Positions 10,694 through 19,414 of a stretch of 64,000 nt of DNA are shown in pieces. Source of the DNA: Clostridia bacterium (GTDB lineage: Bacteria > Bacillota > Clostridia > UMGS1883 > UMGS1540); the NCBI GenBank assembly GCA_017620205.1, contig JAFZQX010000035.1, positions 52,884 through 116,883 of the forward strand. The letters are read 5' to 3'. Within the stretch, counting starts at the first letter, position 1. Each line of letters starts with the position of its first letter. The position numbers were made by a program, and so were the translations under genes. Under the pieces are notes generated by a model. It ran no database searches. It was not told where the DNA came from and saw nothing but the letters and a program-made list of their open reading frames with translations.

Positions 10694-10722
10694 TTGAAAA
10701 AATTGCATAAATACTATATAAT
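10694..10722 (+). promoter_or_regulatory. Promoter of the LytTR-DUF3021-giant protein operon
   Basis: TTGAAA (10694-10699), 17 bp, TATAAT (10717-10722). The ATG of the LytTR gene is 35 bp downstream. Confidence 0.65.
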
Positions 10723-10756
10723 CAATATTATAGTACACATACTTAGGAGAACTTTA

Positions 10757-11221
10757 ATGAAAAAGATAAGGGTACGGTTTGAAAAAGACAGCTCGCTGTC
10801 TTATATTGATATAGCCGTCCGCGCCGCCGAGCGTGACGCGGACGCCGAAACGCTGATAGGGCGCATTTTGGAGATTTCGTCAAAAAAGATAAATCTTTTA
10901 GACGGTGACGGCAACCTCTGCGTTATATCTGCGGACGATATAATATCCGCAACGGTCAGCGGAAAGCGCATTAAGGTTATAACGGAGCAAGGCGCGCATT
11001 TTTCGCAAAAGCCGCTGCAGACGCTCTCTGAGGAGCTTGGCGAAGAGCACTTTGTCCGCATATCGAGGTTTGAGATAGTAAATACGGATAAAATAGCAAA
11101 GTTTGACTTTACTTTAAGCGGCACATTGCGTATTGTATTTAAAAACGGGGACGAAACATGGGCATCGCGCCGCAGTATTCCGCAAATCCGCAAAAAACTT
11201 TTCGGAAAGGGGCGGGAGTAA
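10757..11221 (+). CDS. LytTR-domain DNA-binding regulator
   Basis: 154 residues from the ATG at 10757, chosen because TTAGGAGA sits just before it; a longer frame starting at 10631 has no ribosome site and would overlap the promoter. The C-terminal ~95 residues form a stand-alone LytTR DNA-binding domain (INLLDGDGNLCVISADDI, then HFVRISRFEIVNTDKIAKF and a GDETWASRRSIPQIRKKL tail). There is no response-regulator receiver domain, as is usual for LytTR proteins paired with DUF3021 membrane proteins. The stop overlaps the next start (TAATG), so the two are translationally coupled. LytTR/DUF3021 pairs in Firmicutes are thought to act as one-component regulators in which the membrane partner modulates the DNA-binding protein. 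LytTR-type repeats lie immediately upstream, which suggests self-control together with control of the giant surface genes. Confidence 0.88.
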   Translation: MKKIRVRFEKDSSLSYIDIAVRAAERDADAETLIGRILEISSKKINLLDGDGNLCVISADDIISATVSGKRIKVITEQGAHFSQKPLQTLSEELGEEHFVRISRFEIVNTDKIAKFDFTLSGTLRIVFKNGDETWASRRSIPQIRKKLFGKGRE

Positions 11222-11685
11222 TGATTAAAAAAGCTTTAAAGCTATCCGGCTTCGGGTTTTTGCTCGGGATAGTTATATGCAATATAATAGTTGCGCTGTG
11301 CTCCTTTGCCGAAACGGGAGAAATCTTAGCTTTCCCGCCGCTGCTTGCGGAGCGCACGGGCGGGCAGATGAGCGCGTATATCCTTCAGTTGCTCCTCGCG
11401 GGGCTTGACGGCGCCGTCTGCATGGGGACCGTGGTTTTTTATGACATAGAGAAATGGCCGCTTCTTTTATCTACAGTACTGCATTATTTGGCGGTAATGC
11501 TTATATATATTCCCGTTTCAATTATCCTCTGCTGGATAACGGGAGTAAAAGAAATGCTTATTGTGACGGGGATTATGACAGCGGCGTATTTTGTTATTTG
11601 GGTTATAATGTATTCCATATATAAAAAGCAGGTAAAAGAGCTCAACCGCCTGCAAAAAGAGTATCGTAAAGGAGAAGAAAAATGA
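11221..11685 (+). CDS. DUF3021 family membrane protein
   Basis: 154 residues with four hydrophobic segments (about residues 8-28, 53-76, 82-103 and 112-133) and a basic, amphipathic C-terminal tail (YKKQVKELNRLQKEYRKG). Size, topology and position directly after a lone LytTR protein fit the DUF3021 family. The ATG at 11221 overlaps the stop of the LytTR gene by one base (TAATG), and its own stop overlaps the next start (ATGA), so three proteins are made from one coupled message. It probably controls the activity of the LytTR regulator from the membrane. That a DUF3021 gene is coupled to a 2391-residue secreted protein is unusual. The ligand or stress sensed is unknown. Confidence 0.8.
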   Translation: MIKKALKLSGFGFLLGIVICNIIVALCSFAETGEILAFPPLLAERTGGQMSAYILQLLLAGLDGAVCMGTVVFYDIEKWPLLLSTVLHYLAVMLIYIPVSIILCWITGVKEMLIVTGIMTAAYFVIWVIMYSIYKKQVKELNRLQKEYRKGEEK

Positions 11686-14600
11686 AAAAGAGTTTTAGAA
11701 AACTTGCGGCACTTTTACTTGTTTTGTTTATGTCGTTCTCGGTCATGCCGTCATCGGTTTTGGCGGAGTTCAGGCACGAATTTCACGAGCATACATGGGA
11801 GGAAGAGAGAGCATACCGCTTAACGGCGAGCCTTTCAAGCCTTAATGTTCATACACGTCAGGACTATCCCGGCAAAAACACAAAAAAGGAAAGCAGCCTT
11901 CCGCAGACGGAGCTGTGCCTAAGCTGGGGCTGCGCCGGCATAGGCATTGACAATCAGATTTACCGCAGGCAGATACAAAAAGGAACCGATGAAAACGGCA
12001 ACCCTGTTTATGAGCCGGACCCAAATGATTATGACGTAAGCGAAAAGATGGCAAGGGTAACGCTCGCGCAGGGCGGCTATAAGGACGGCAGCGAATACGC
12101 TCTTTTGAGCCCCGCGCACGACTACCCCTGCTATTGGTACACAACAGACGGCGAGACCTGGAATTATAAAGGTCCCGAGCTTATGTATGAAAACCTCAGG
12201 GGCTGCTGGGAAATTGACAGCCTTAAAGCATACGGCAGATGGGTTATAGGCGGCGGCGCATGGAGCCCTACCGCCTTCGAAAAAGGCCCTACATATACAG
12301 CATATAAATGGCGCGGCACGGTCAAAAAGGGCGTGCATGAAAAATATTATGACGGCTGGGATTGGAACTACTATACATACGATCCCTATAACACAAGACG
12401 CGGCGAAAAACCCGTAGCAACGCTTAAAATTCCTGCAAATACAAGAAATATCAGCGTTTCGATAAACTCTGTACGCATCTATAGCGACGGGCGGTTTATC
12501 ATATCGGTACGCGCTCCGAAAGCCGTTTCGCAGTGGGGCGCAATAAACTTCCATATCTCCGCGCCTATAGCAAAATGGTCGCCTTATTATAAAAAGGGCG
12601 AGCGCGAATGGGCAATAGCGGAGTCGGGCTATATAGGCGACGGAGACAAGCATATAATAAGGCGCGGAAATACTCTTACATATATAGGCTATATCCCGTC
12701 ATGGACGCTTGCGGCAACAAATCTAAAACAGGGTAATGCCAATATCGGAAACACCTCCGGCAGTATGCAAAATATTATAGATTTCCGCCCGGGCATGACA
12801 AGATTTGATATACGTGTTAACGCCGGCGGCGGCACGAGCGGACTTGATTTTGTGCGCACCAACGACAAGTCAAAAAGCGGAAACAGCCGCAGCGCGTGGG
12901 TGGTTTTGCCGACAACCGAGGACTACGCAAGACTTGACGCAAACGACCCGACGCCTACGATATTTAACTGCAAAAAAGACTTTATCGGAAACGTAAAGAT
13001 AGATAAAATAACGCAGAGAACGGTGGACGTAAGCTCTTCTGCAAAGCAAATACTGGCGGATGTTGAATGGAGCTGTGACGAATACGGCTTTAACAAGAAA
13101 ACGCCGAGGACAATAAGATTTCATCATAACGATCCCGACCCCGAAACGTATTATAACGGTATTTCGGGCTACTTAAATGTATATAAATGTCTCGACAGCG
13201 GCAAGGAGTGGCTGGCGGACACCGGACAGGCAATAGGAAATTGGTCTAACCCCGAAACTATAGATTCCTTCCGCGCGGACGGCACGGGCAGAGCGCATTT
13301 TAAGTCAACAGTAGTTTTGGGATACACAACGGATAACGACTGCGACCGCTACAGAATAGAAGCGTGCGCATTCCCGACGCCGTATAACGCAACTTGGGCG
13401 TACGCAACGGAGCATGACAGGGTTAAAAACCCGTACCATCCGTATCCCGAACAGGATAACGGCCATATAAAAGAGACGGGCGACAGAGGCTTCGGCGAGT
13501 CAAACGTTTACTATTACAATGCTTCGTCAACTGATGCCGCCGGTGAAATGTGGGCAGGTCAGGCGTCGCCCGACAGCCCCGTTTGGGCAAAGCGCTATGT
13601 TACGGAAACATGCACGGCAAACGGTCACAGATTTGTGCTTGACAAAAACTGCCATAACGCCGTAACTTGCCGTTATGTATGCGAAATATGCGGCGAAGAG
13701 AAAACGGAAGCGCACAAGTTTGGGGCTTGGAGCGTTTATGAAGACGAAGAAGGCATAAAGTGGCACAGCCGTAAATGCGCCGTGTGCGGCTATGAAGAAC
13801 GCCATGCGTATGACGAATGTGCCGAAATAATAGGCACGGAGGACACATGCACACTGCCCGTTTGCGGAAACTGCGGAGAATATGCGGGCGGCGGCATAGC
13901 AAAGCTTACAAACGGCCATATTATAGCTTTTGAAGATAACGGAGACGGCACGCACAAGGTTTACTGCAAGCAGTGCGGCTATGTATTTGCGGGAAGCGAA
14001 GCATGCGGAGATGAGAGCGCATGGCTCGGCAGAAGCGGCGTAAGATACGACATTTCGGGTTACAAACGCGACGGCGATATGACATGCGTTTGCGGCGCAG
14101 AGCGCGCATCGCTTTTAAGCCTTGGCGGAATTATCTCGGGCGGCGTATTTGACGGCGTTTCGTTTACAGCGCTTGATCCCAATTCCGAGGTTGAAGCCAA
14201 AGAAGAAACAGAAACAGAGATAGAAACCATATCGAAAGACGATTACATAATACAGTGCGGAAACGACGCTTATATAAACACGTTTGAAACAATGTGCGAT
14301 GAAGGCAAAGACCCCGGAAACGAAGCGGACCTCGCACAGATACGCGCGGCGGCAAAAGAAGCTGCAGAAAGCGCCGCGGCACGCGCCGAGGCGGAATACG
14401 ATACGGTAGTTACTCTGCTTTCGGAAGAAACCGTATCAAATGATATTATATCGCCCGGAACCGATCTGGGCGTCCGCGGTGTAGGCGTTTATAAAACGGC
14501 GGCGGACGCGGCGGCAAGAATAGAGCTTCATGCGGATAAGCTCCGTAAAAACCTTGACTCCATGGGGATTTGGCCGTCAGATGTTACTCTTAAAATAGGA

Positions 14601-17600
14601 GTTACCACCAAGGCGGAAATGGAAAGCTATATAAATTCCGCAGACAGCGAGGAAGATGAAAGCGAACTATTCTCTCCTGTTTTAAATCTTTTAAACGCGT
14701 ATATTCCCGCGGCGCAGATTAAATATAACGTAAGCGCAAAAGAAACAGTAACAGCCGAAAAGGACGGAGAATCTATAGCGGCTTCCGAAAAGACGCTTAC
14801 AAATGAAGATACGGGCATAAGTTCAGCGCTGATCCGTTTGCCCTTGCCTGTTGATTTCGGCGCGGAAGGTCAGCCCGTAAAGATAGAATACGAAGACGGC
14901 ACGGGCGAAACAAAGTCGGTTTACGCGCTTATAGAGACCGACGCGGACGTTTTGGAAGCGGCGGATTTGGCTGAAAGCGAAGAGACGGAAACAGAAATTT
15001 TAGAGGACGAAACGGCGGGAAAAAGCGATCTGCGCGTATGCTTCATAAGCGAAAATCCCTTGACCGGTTATACCGTAAGCACTTCCCCCGCAATTGTATC
15101 GGAATATGCCGATACGCTTACAAGCGGCATAGGCGCGCCCGAAGGCAAAGAAATGTGCACGGTTTCATTCGGCGCAAATTCGGGCCCGGGCAGTATGACA
15201 GCGCAGAAAATAGAAAAGGGCACGTCGGAAGCTTTAAAAGACAACGCCTTTGAAGCTCCCGCAAATAAGGAATTTGATTCTTGGAACACATCGCCTGACG
15301 GCACGGGTGTCCGCTATGCGGCAAACGGCGTTATAACGCCCGAAGGCGATATAACGCTCTATGCAATCTGGCGTGACCCCGCGTGCGAGGTAACATTTAA
15401 AAGCCGCTATCAGGGCGTTATGGAAAATCAGATAATTACAAAGAATACTCCAACCGCGCTTTCGTTAAATACGTTCCTGCCGCCTGATGAAAACAGGGTA
15501 TTTAAGTGCTGGAACACTGAGTGGGACGGCAGCGGAACGTCATATAAAGACGGCGATACGGTAACGCTTGGCGGCAGTGAACTTACTTTGTATGCACAAT
15601 GGGAAGTTCCGAAAGAAACATATACCGTTACATTCTCGGCGGGCGGCGGCACGGGCGAAATGGCGCCGCAGACCTTTACCGAGGGCGAGATGCAGGCGCT
15701 TGCGGAAAACACGTTTTCACGCGAAGGATATATGTTCCGTTACTGGATAACGGATAATAACGAGATTTACACGGACGGTCAGAAGCTTTCTCTGTCATCT
15801 GATATAAATCTTACAGCTGTATGGGTCAGCGAAAACGTAACGGTTAATTTCTATCAGGGTCACGGCGGTGCGTTTATAGCCGCACAGCAGATACCGAGAA
15901 ATACACCTACTGTACTTCGCAAAAACACCGCATCAAATCCGGGCGGCGCATTTAAGTGCTGGAGCAACAATACGGGAACAGTTACATATACGGATGAGCA
16001 GGAAGTGACGTTTGACAATAAGGCGGGCGAAACGCTTAATCTCTTTGCGGAGTGGGCAGGCGACGGCACAACGGGCGTCACAGTAACTTTTGACCGCAAC
16101 GAAGATTTCGTTTACGGCGTTATGAGCGATTATGTTGCTTTATCGGGAGTAGAAACAACCTTGCCCCAAAGCACGTTTACGCATAAGCAAAAGGAATTTG
16201 CGGGCTGGAACACTGAAGCGGACGGCAGCGGCATAGGCTATGCGGACGGAGCGCAGATAACCGTTACGGCTGATACAACGCTTTACGCGCAGTGGCAGTA
16301 TAAAGAGATGAATCTCACCCTGCACAACGGTGAGGACACATATGTGCAGAGAATACGTTATCACGAAACTGCTCCTATAGATACGCCCGAATGGACAAAC
16401 GGAGACTATGCGCTTGTCGGCTGGACGAGGACAGAGGGCACGCAGATAGCAGACTATAAACCGGGCGCCGCTTATTATATGATTTCGGACGAAGATCTTT
16501 ATGCCGTTTGGGCGTCGCCGCGCACCATAATATTTAACGCGGGCGAGGGCGAAGGCGTGATGGATTCTGTTACCGTTCCGTACTATAACGGCTCAAATTA
16601 CAGCGAGGCAAGCTTTGCCCTGCCGCGCTGCACGTTTACGCCGCCCGAAGGCAAGGTGTTTGCGTTCTGGACGCGAAACTCGGCAGACCCCGATGCCGTA
16701 AGCAAATACTATGACGGCGACACAATGGTAGCCTCAATGGACTATAATTTCTATGCAAACTATACGGACACGTATAACACGGTTACATACCATTCGAATT
16801 ACGGTGATGACGAAACCGTAAAACAGTATGTTATTAAAGATTATACAAAAGCGTGGAATGATTTATTTGCGCGGGAAGGATATGTGTTTGAAAAGTGGAC
16901 GCCGAATGCGGACGGAACGGGTTCGCAGGGCACATATCTCATGACGGGCACAGACCTTGATTTATACGCGAAGTGGACAAAGCAGGCAAGCGTTACGCTC
17001 TGTGCAAATTACGGCGATGAGCCCGATACGGAAGCGCTTACCATGACGGGCAGCTTTGTGTCAATACCTCAACCGTTTGATATACCCGAGGGGTATGAAT
17101 TTAAAAACTGGAACACGAAGGCGGACGGCACAGGTAAAAGCTACTTCGGTTATTATAATTCCGAAGACGGCGATAATACGCTATACGCACAGTGGAACAA
17201 AAACGTAACTATTACGTTCCATTCAAATAACGGCAGCGGAGAAACCGCGCAGCAGACATTCAGCGGATATAAATATCTTGACTATAACACCTTCACGGCG
17301 CCCGAAGGCTATGCTTTTGCGGGCTGGGCTGAAACGCCTGACGCAGAGAACAAAAAGTATGACGACCACTATTTTATAAACTCCAATAATCTTACAACGT
17401 ATGATTTATACGCAGTATGGAAAGAGCAGGTCAGAGTTACGCTTTCGGCAAACGGCGGCGTAGGCTCATACAGCCAGGTGTTTGCAAAAGGCACGTCGGG
17501 TTACATAGCTAAATTTGCCGATACCGGTATTATGGCGCCTCCCGGCAAGGAATTTGACTGCTGGAACACCAAGGCGGACGGCACGGGCAGCCGCAAGCAG

Positions 17601-18857
17601 GAGAGCACCTACGGCACTTATTCCGGCATTGTTTCGGGCGATATGACGCTTTACGCGCAGTGGAAGGATACTGAGAAAAAGGACGTTTCATCTCTTATTA
17701 TATTTGAAGATCAGAGCGTTACATACTCAGGCACAGAGCAGGCGGCATCTTCTGCGTATATAGTATTTGACGGTCAGGATAAATTTACCCAGGGCACCGG
17801 CGGAGCGTTTGCTTATACTTATAAAGACGCGGACGGCAATGACATGACAGCTCTTCCCAAAAACGCCGGAACATACTTTGTCACCGCCGCATACTCCGAT
17901 ACGGAAAACTGGGGCAGTAAAACGGTAACTATGGAGGTTGTGCCAAAGCCCGTAACGGTTACAAGAATTTTGGCGGAAAACAAAATTTACGACGGCACGG
18001 ACGAAGCGGATGTAATAATGGCGCGGGGCACGGAGGACGACAGGTGCGACGGCGTTTTGTTCGATGGTCTTGTAGACGGCGACGACCTCTCCGTTACGGC
18101 GGAAAGCGCCCGCTTTACGGAGGGCGGTGTATCGCTTATGTCGTTTGATGATAATATGTATACCGGCGAGGAAAAGACGGTTCTGGTTTCGGGGCTTTCG
18201 CTTTCGGGTGATGACGCCGGAAACTATACCCTTACAAACACAGAGGCTGAAACAAAGGCGACGGTTGCTAAAAGACCGCTGACGGTTGAAGGCGTTACTG
18301 CCGAGAGTAAAGAGTATGACGGCAATACGTCGGTAACATTAAACCTTGAAAACGCAGCTCTTCTCGGCGTAGTTGAGGGTGAAGATGTATCTATAGAATC
18401 TGCTTCGGGAGCTTTTAAAAATGCAGATGCGGGCAACAACAAAACGGTTATTATTTACAGCATAACGCTTACGGGCGCGGACGCGGAGCATTATATTATA
18501 AACGGCTTACAAACCTGCTCGGCTGATATCATAGGCGCGGGTGGTGAAACTGAAGAAGAGATACCTTCGCTCAAAGACGGCGCGGAAGTTCAAAAGATTC
18601 CGGAAAACGGAAATATCCGCATAAAAATCACGGACGGAAATACAGAAGCTTATAACATTTTAACTGCGGTAAAAGACGAAAACGGAAACCTTATATCAAT
18701 AAATATAACTCCGTTTGAAAAGACGGGAGATGAATATCTTGCCGATATCACGGAGCCGCAGACGGGAGATAGTGAAACATATATAATCTTTATCTGGTAC
18801 GAAGATATGAAGCCTGTAATAAAACCGATTACAAAAGGCGACGGATTTTTTGGATGA
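11682..18857 (+). CDS. Giant secreted multi-repeat protein (Cys-pair region, Flg_new repeats, YDG repeats)
   Basis: 2391 residues; the ATG at 11682 overlaps the DUF3021 stop (ATGA) and has AAAGGAG before it. A signal peptide covers residues 1-29 (MKKSFRKLAALLLVLFMSF). Residues ~30-640 are a Trp/Tyr-rich region of no family I recognise. Residues ~640-815 carry at least five Cys-x-x-Cys or Cys-x-Cys pairs (CEICGEE, CAVCGYEE, CGNCGEY, CKQCGYVF, CVCGAE), like the metal-knuckle repeats of other secreted gut-Clostridia proteins. Residues ~1155-1995 hold about ten Listeria-Bacteroides (Flg_new/InlB_B) repeats (FxxWNTxxDGTG...LYAQW). Residues ~2000-2285 hold MBG/YDG-type repeats (NKIYDGT...GNYTLTN; SKEYDGNTSVTL). 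No LPXTG, SLH or membrane anchor is seen at the C-terminus (ITKGDGFFG). Likely an extracellular adhesin or matrix protein under LytTR control; no enzymatic domain is evident. Confidence 0.9.
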   Translation: MKKSFRKLAALLLVLFMSFSVMPSSVLAEFRHEFHEHTWEEERAYRLTASLSSLNVHTRQDYPGKNTKKESSLPQTELCLSWGCAGIGIDNQIYRRQIQKGTDENGNPVYEPDPNDYDVSEKMARVTLAQGGYKDGSEYALLSPAHDYPCYWYTTDGETWNYKGPELMYENLRGCWEIDSLKAYGRWVIGGGAWSPTAFEKGPTYTAYKWRGTVKKGVHEKYYDGWDWNYYTYDPYNTRRGEKPVATLKIPANTRNISVSINSVRIYSDGRFIISVRAPKAVSQWGAINFHISAPIAKWSPYYKKGEREWAIAESGYIGDGDKHIIRRGNTLTYIGYIPSWTLAATNLKQGNANIGNTSGSMQNIIDFRPGMTRFDIRVNAGGGTSGLDFVRTNDKSKSGNSRSAWVVLPTTEDYARLDANDPTPTIFNCKKDFIGNVKIDKITQRTVDVSSSAKQILADVEWSCDEYGFNKKTPRTIRFHHNDPDPETYYNGISGYLNVYKCLDSGKEWLADTGQAIGNWSNPETIDSFRADGTGRAHFKSTVVLGYTTDNDCDRYRIEACAFPTPYNATWAYATEHDRVKNPYHPYPEQDNGHIKETGDRGFGESNVYYYNASSTDAAGEMWAGQASPDSPVWAKRYVTETCTANGHRFVLDKNCHNAVTCRYVCEICGEEKTEAHKFGAWSVYEDEEGIKWHSRKCAVCGYEERHAYDECAEIIGTEDTCTLPVCGNCGEYAGGGIAKLTNGHIIAFEDNGDGTHKVYCKQCGYVFAGSEACGDESAWLGRSGVRYDISGYKRDGDMTCVCGAERASLLSLGGIISGGVFDGVSFTALDPNSEVEAKEETETEIETISKDDYIIQCGNDAYINTFETMCDEGKDPGNEADLAQIRAAAKEAAESAAARAEAEYDTVVTLLSEETVSNDIISPGTDLGVRGVGVYKTAADAAARIELHADKLRKNLDSMGIWPSDVTLKIGVTTKAEMESYINSADSEEDESELFSPVLNLLNAYIPAAQIKYNVSAKETVTAEKDGESIAASEKTLTNEDTGISSALIRLPLPVDFGAEGQPVKIEYEDGTGETKSVYALIETDADVLEAADLAESEETETEILEDETAGKSDLRVCFISENPLTGYTVSTSPAIVSEYADTLTSGIGAPEGKEMCTVSFGANSGPGSMTAQKIEKGTSEALKDNAFEAPANKEFDSWNTSPDGTGVRYAANGVITPEGDITLYAIWRDPACEVTFKSRYQGVMENQIITKNTPTALSLNTFLPPDENRVFKCWNTEWDGSGTSYKDGDTVTLGGSELTLYAQWEVPKETYTVTFSAGGGTGEMAPQTFTEGEMQALAENTFSREGYMFRYWITDNNEIYTDGQKLSLSSDINLTAVWVSENVTVNFYQGHGGAFIAAQQIPRNTPTVLRKNTASNPGGAFKCWSNNTGTVTYTDEQEVTFDNKAGETLNLFAEWAGDGTTGVTVTFDRNEDFVYGVMSDYVALSGVETTLPQSTFTHKQKEFAGWNTEADGSGIGYADGAQITVTADTTLYAQWQYKEMNLTLHNGEDTYVQRIRYHETAPIDTPEWTNGDYALVGWTRTEGTQIADYKPGAAYYMISDEDLYAVWASPRTIIFNAGEGEGVMDSVTVPYYNGSNYSEASFALPRCTFTPPEGKVFAFWTRNSADPDAVSKYYDGDTMVASMDYNFYANYTDTYNTVTYHSNYGDDETVKQYVIKDYTKAWNDLFAREGYVFEKWTPNADGTGSQGTYLMTGTDLDLYAKWTKQASVTLCANYGDEPDTEALTMTGSFVSIPQPFDIPEGYEFKNWNTKADGTGKSYFGYYNSEDGDNTLYAQWNKNVTITFHSNNGSGETAQQTFSGYKYLDYNTFTAPEGYAFAGWAETPDAENKKYDDHYFINSNNLTTYDLYAVWKEQVRVTLSANGGVGSYSQVFAKGTSGYIAKFADTGIMAPPGKEFDCWNTKADGTGSRKQESTYGTYSGIVSGDMTLYAQWKDTEKKDVSSLIIFEDQSVTYSGTEQAASSAYIVFDGQDKFTQGTGGAFAYTYKDADGNDMTALPKNAGTYFVTAAYSDTENWGSKTVTMEVVPKPVTVTRILAENKIYDGTDEADVIMARGTEDDRCDGVLFDGLVDGDDLSVTAESARFTEGGVSLMSFDDNMYTGEEKTVLVSGLSLSGDDAGNYTLTNTEAETKATVAKRPLTVEGVTAESKEYDGNTSVTLNLENAALLGVVEGEDVSIESASGAFKNADAGNNKTVIIYSITLTGADAEHYIINGLQTCSADIIGAGGETEEEIPSLKDGAEVQKIPENGNIRIKITDGNTEAYNILTAVKDENGNLISINITPFEKTGDEYLADITEPQTGDSETYIIFIWYEDMKPVIKPITKGDGFFG

Positions 18858-18870
18858 AATCCGTAAAAAC

Positions 18871-18904
18871 AAGCCTCGCGGGGGAGCGCCCGCGGGGCTT
18901 TTTG
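18871..18904 (+). terminator. Rho-independent terminator after the giant-protein operon
   Basis: Twelve-pair stem AAGCCTCGCGGG / CCCGCGGGGCTT (one G-U pair) with a 6-nt loop, followed by a T run. Confidence 0.85.
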
Positions 18905-18985
18905 CATATTATAAATAAAATATACATATAGAGCAGGAAATTATCGTTAAATAATTGTCAATATGCCGAAATTGTTTTTTTGATA

Positions 18986-19014
18986 TTGCTTTTTGATTTT
19001 CTATGTGCTATAAT
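18986..19014 (+). promoter_or_regulatory. Promoter of the small membrane protein gene
   Basis: TTGCTT (18986-18991), 17 bp, TATAAT (19009-19014); AAAAAGGAG precedes the ATG at 19060. The 18905-18985 stretch shows nothing else. Confidence 0.6.
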
Positions 19015-19059
19015 GCAGACTAGGATTTTAGGAATTGTAGGTAAAAAGGAGATTTTCAG

Positions 19060-19386
19060 ATGGATTTAAACATACTAACAGACCTTTTTGAAGCACTTAC
19101 AATTTTCTGTTTCGGCCTTTCCTGGCCAATTTCGATCCGCAAGTCACTTATATCGAAAACTGCAAAGGGCAAAAGTTTGTTTTTTGAGGTTTTCATTCTT
19201 ATCGGTTACGCCTTCGGCATAGCCAGAAAGATAATACAGGTGACAAACTTGGGCGGCAGCGGCTTTATTTTCTACCTCGGTTTCTTTTTTTATGTTTTAA
19301 ACTTTATCGCGGTGGCTATAGACGTTGCGCTCTATTTCCGCAACTCAAAGCTTGACAGGCTCAGAGAGGCGGCTGAAGAAGTTTAA
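19060..19386 (+). CDS. Small three-helix membrane protein, possibly PQ-loop/SemiSWEET-like
   Basis: 108 residues with three hydrophobic segments (about residues 5-22, 41-58 and 70-92) separated by short basic loops. The first helix ends in GLSWPISIRKSL followed by TAKGKSLFFE. This resembles the Pro-containing first helix and following S/T-x-K-G-x-S loop of PQ-loop half-transporters, although the classical PQ pair is replaced by WP. The last ~16 residues are charged and cytoplasmic (RNSKLDRLREAAEEV). It has its own promoter and good ribosome site and is followed 28 bp later by pckA, with no terminator between them, so read-through into pckA is possible. A half-size sugar or amino-acid facilitator is possible, but I cannot assign a substrate. 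Confidence 0.6.
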   Translation: MDLNILTDLFEALTIFCFGLSWPISIRKSLISKTAKGKSLFFEVFILIGYAFGIARKIIQVTNLGGSGFIFYLGFFFYVLNFIAVAIDVALYFRNSKLDRLREAAEEV

Positions 19387-19414
19387 TATATTATTTTAGA
19401 AAGGTTTGATAAAA

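Noticed and set aside
11842..18442. Minus-strand frames of up to 244 codons inside the 2391-residue gene
   Set aside because: Antisense shadows with Cys/Arg-rich, non-protein-like composition.
19406..19414. TTG at 19406 as the pckA start
   Set aside because: AGAAAGG is correctly spaced for the ATG at 19415, and PEPCK homologues do not need the extra residues.
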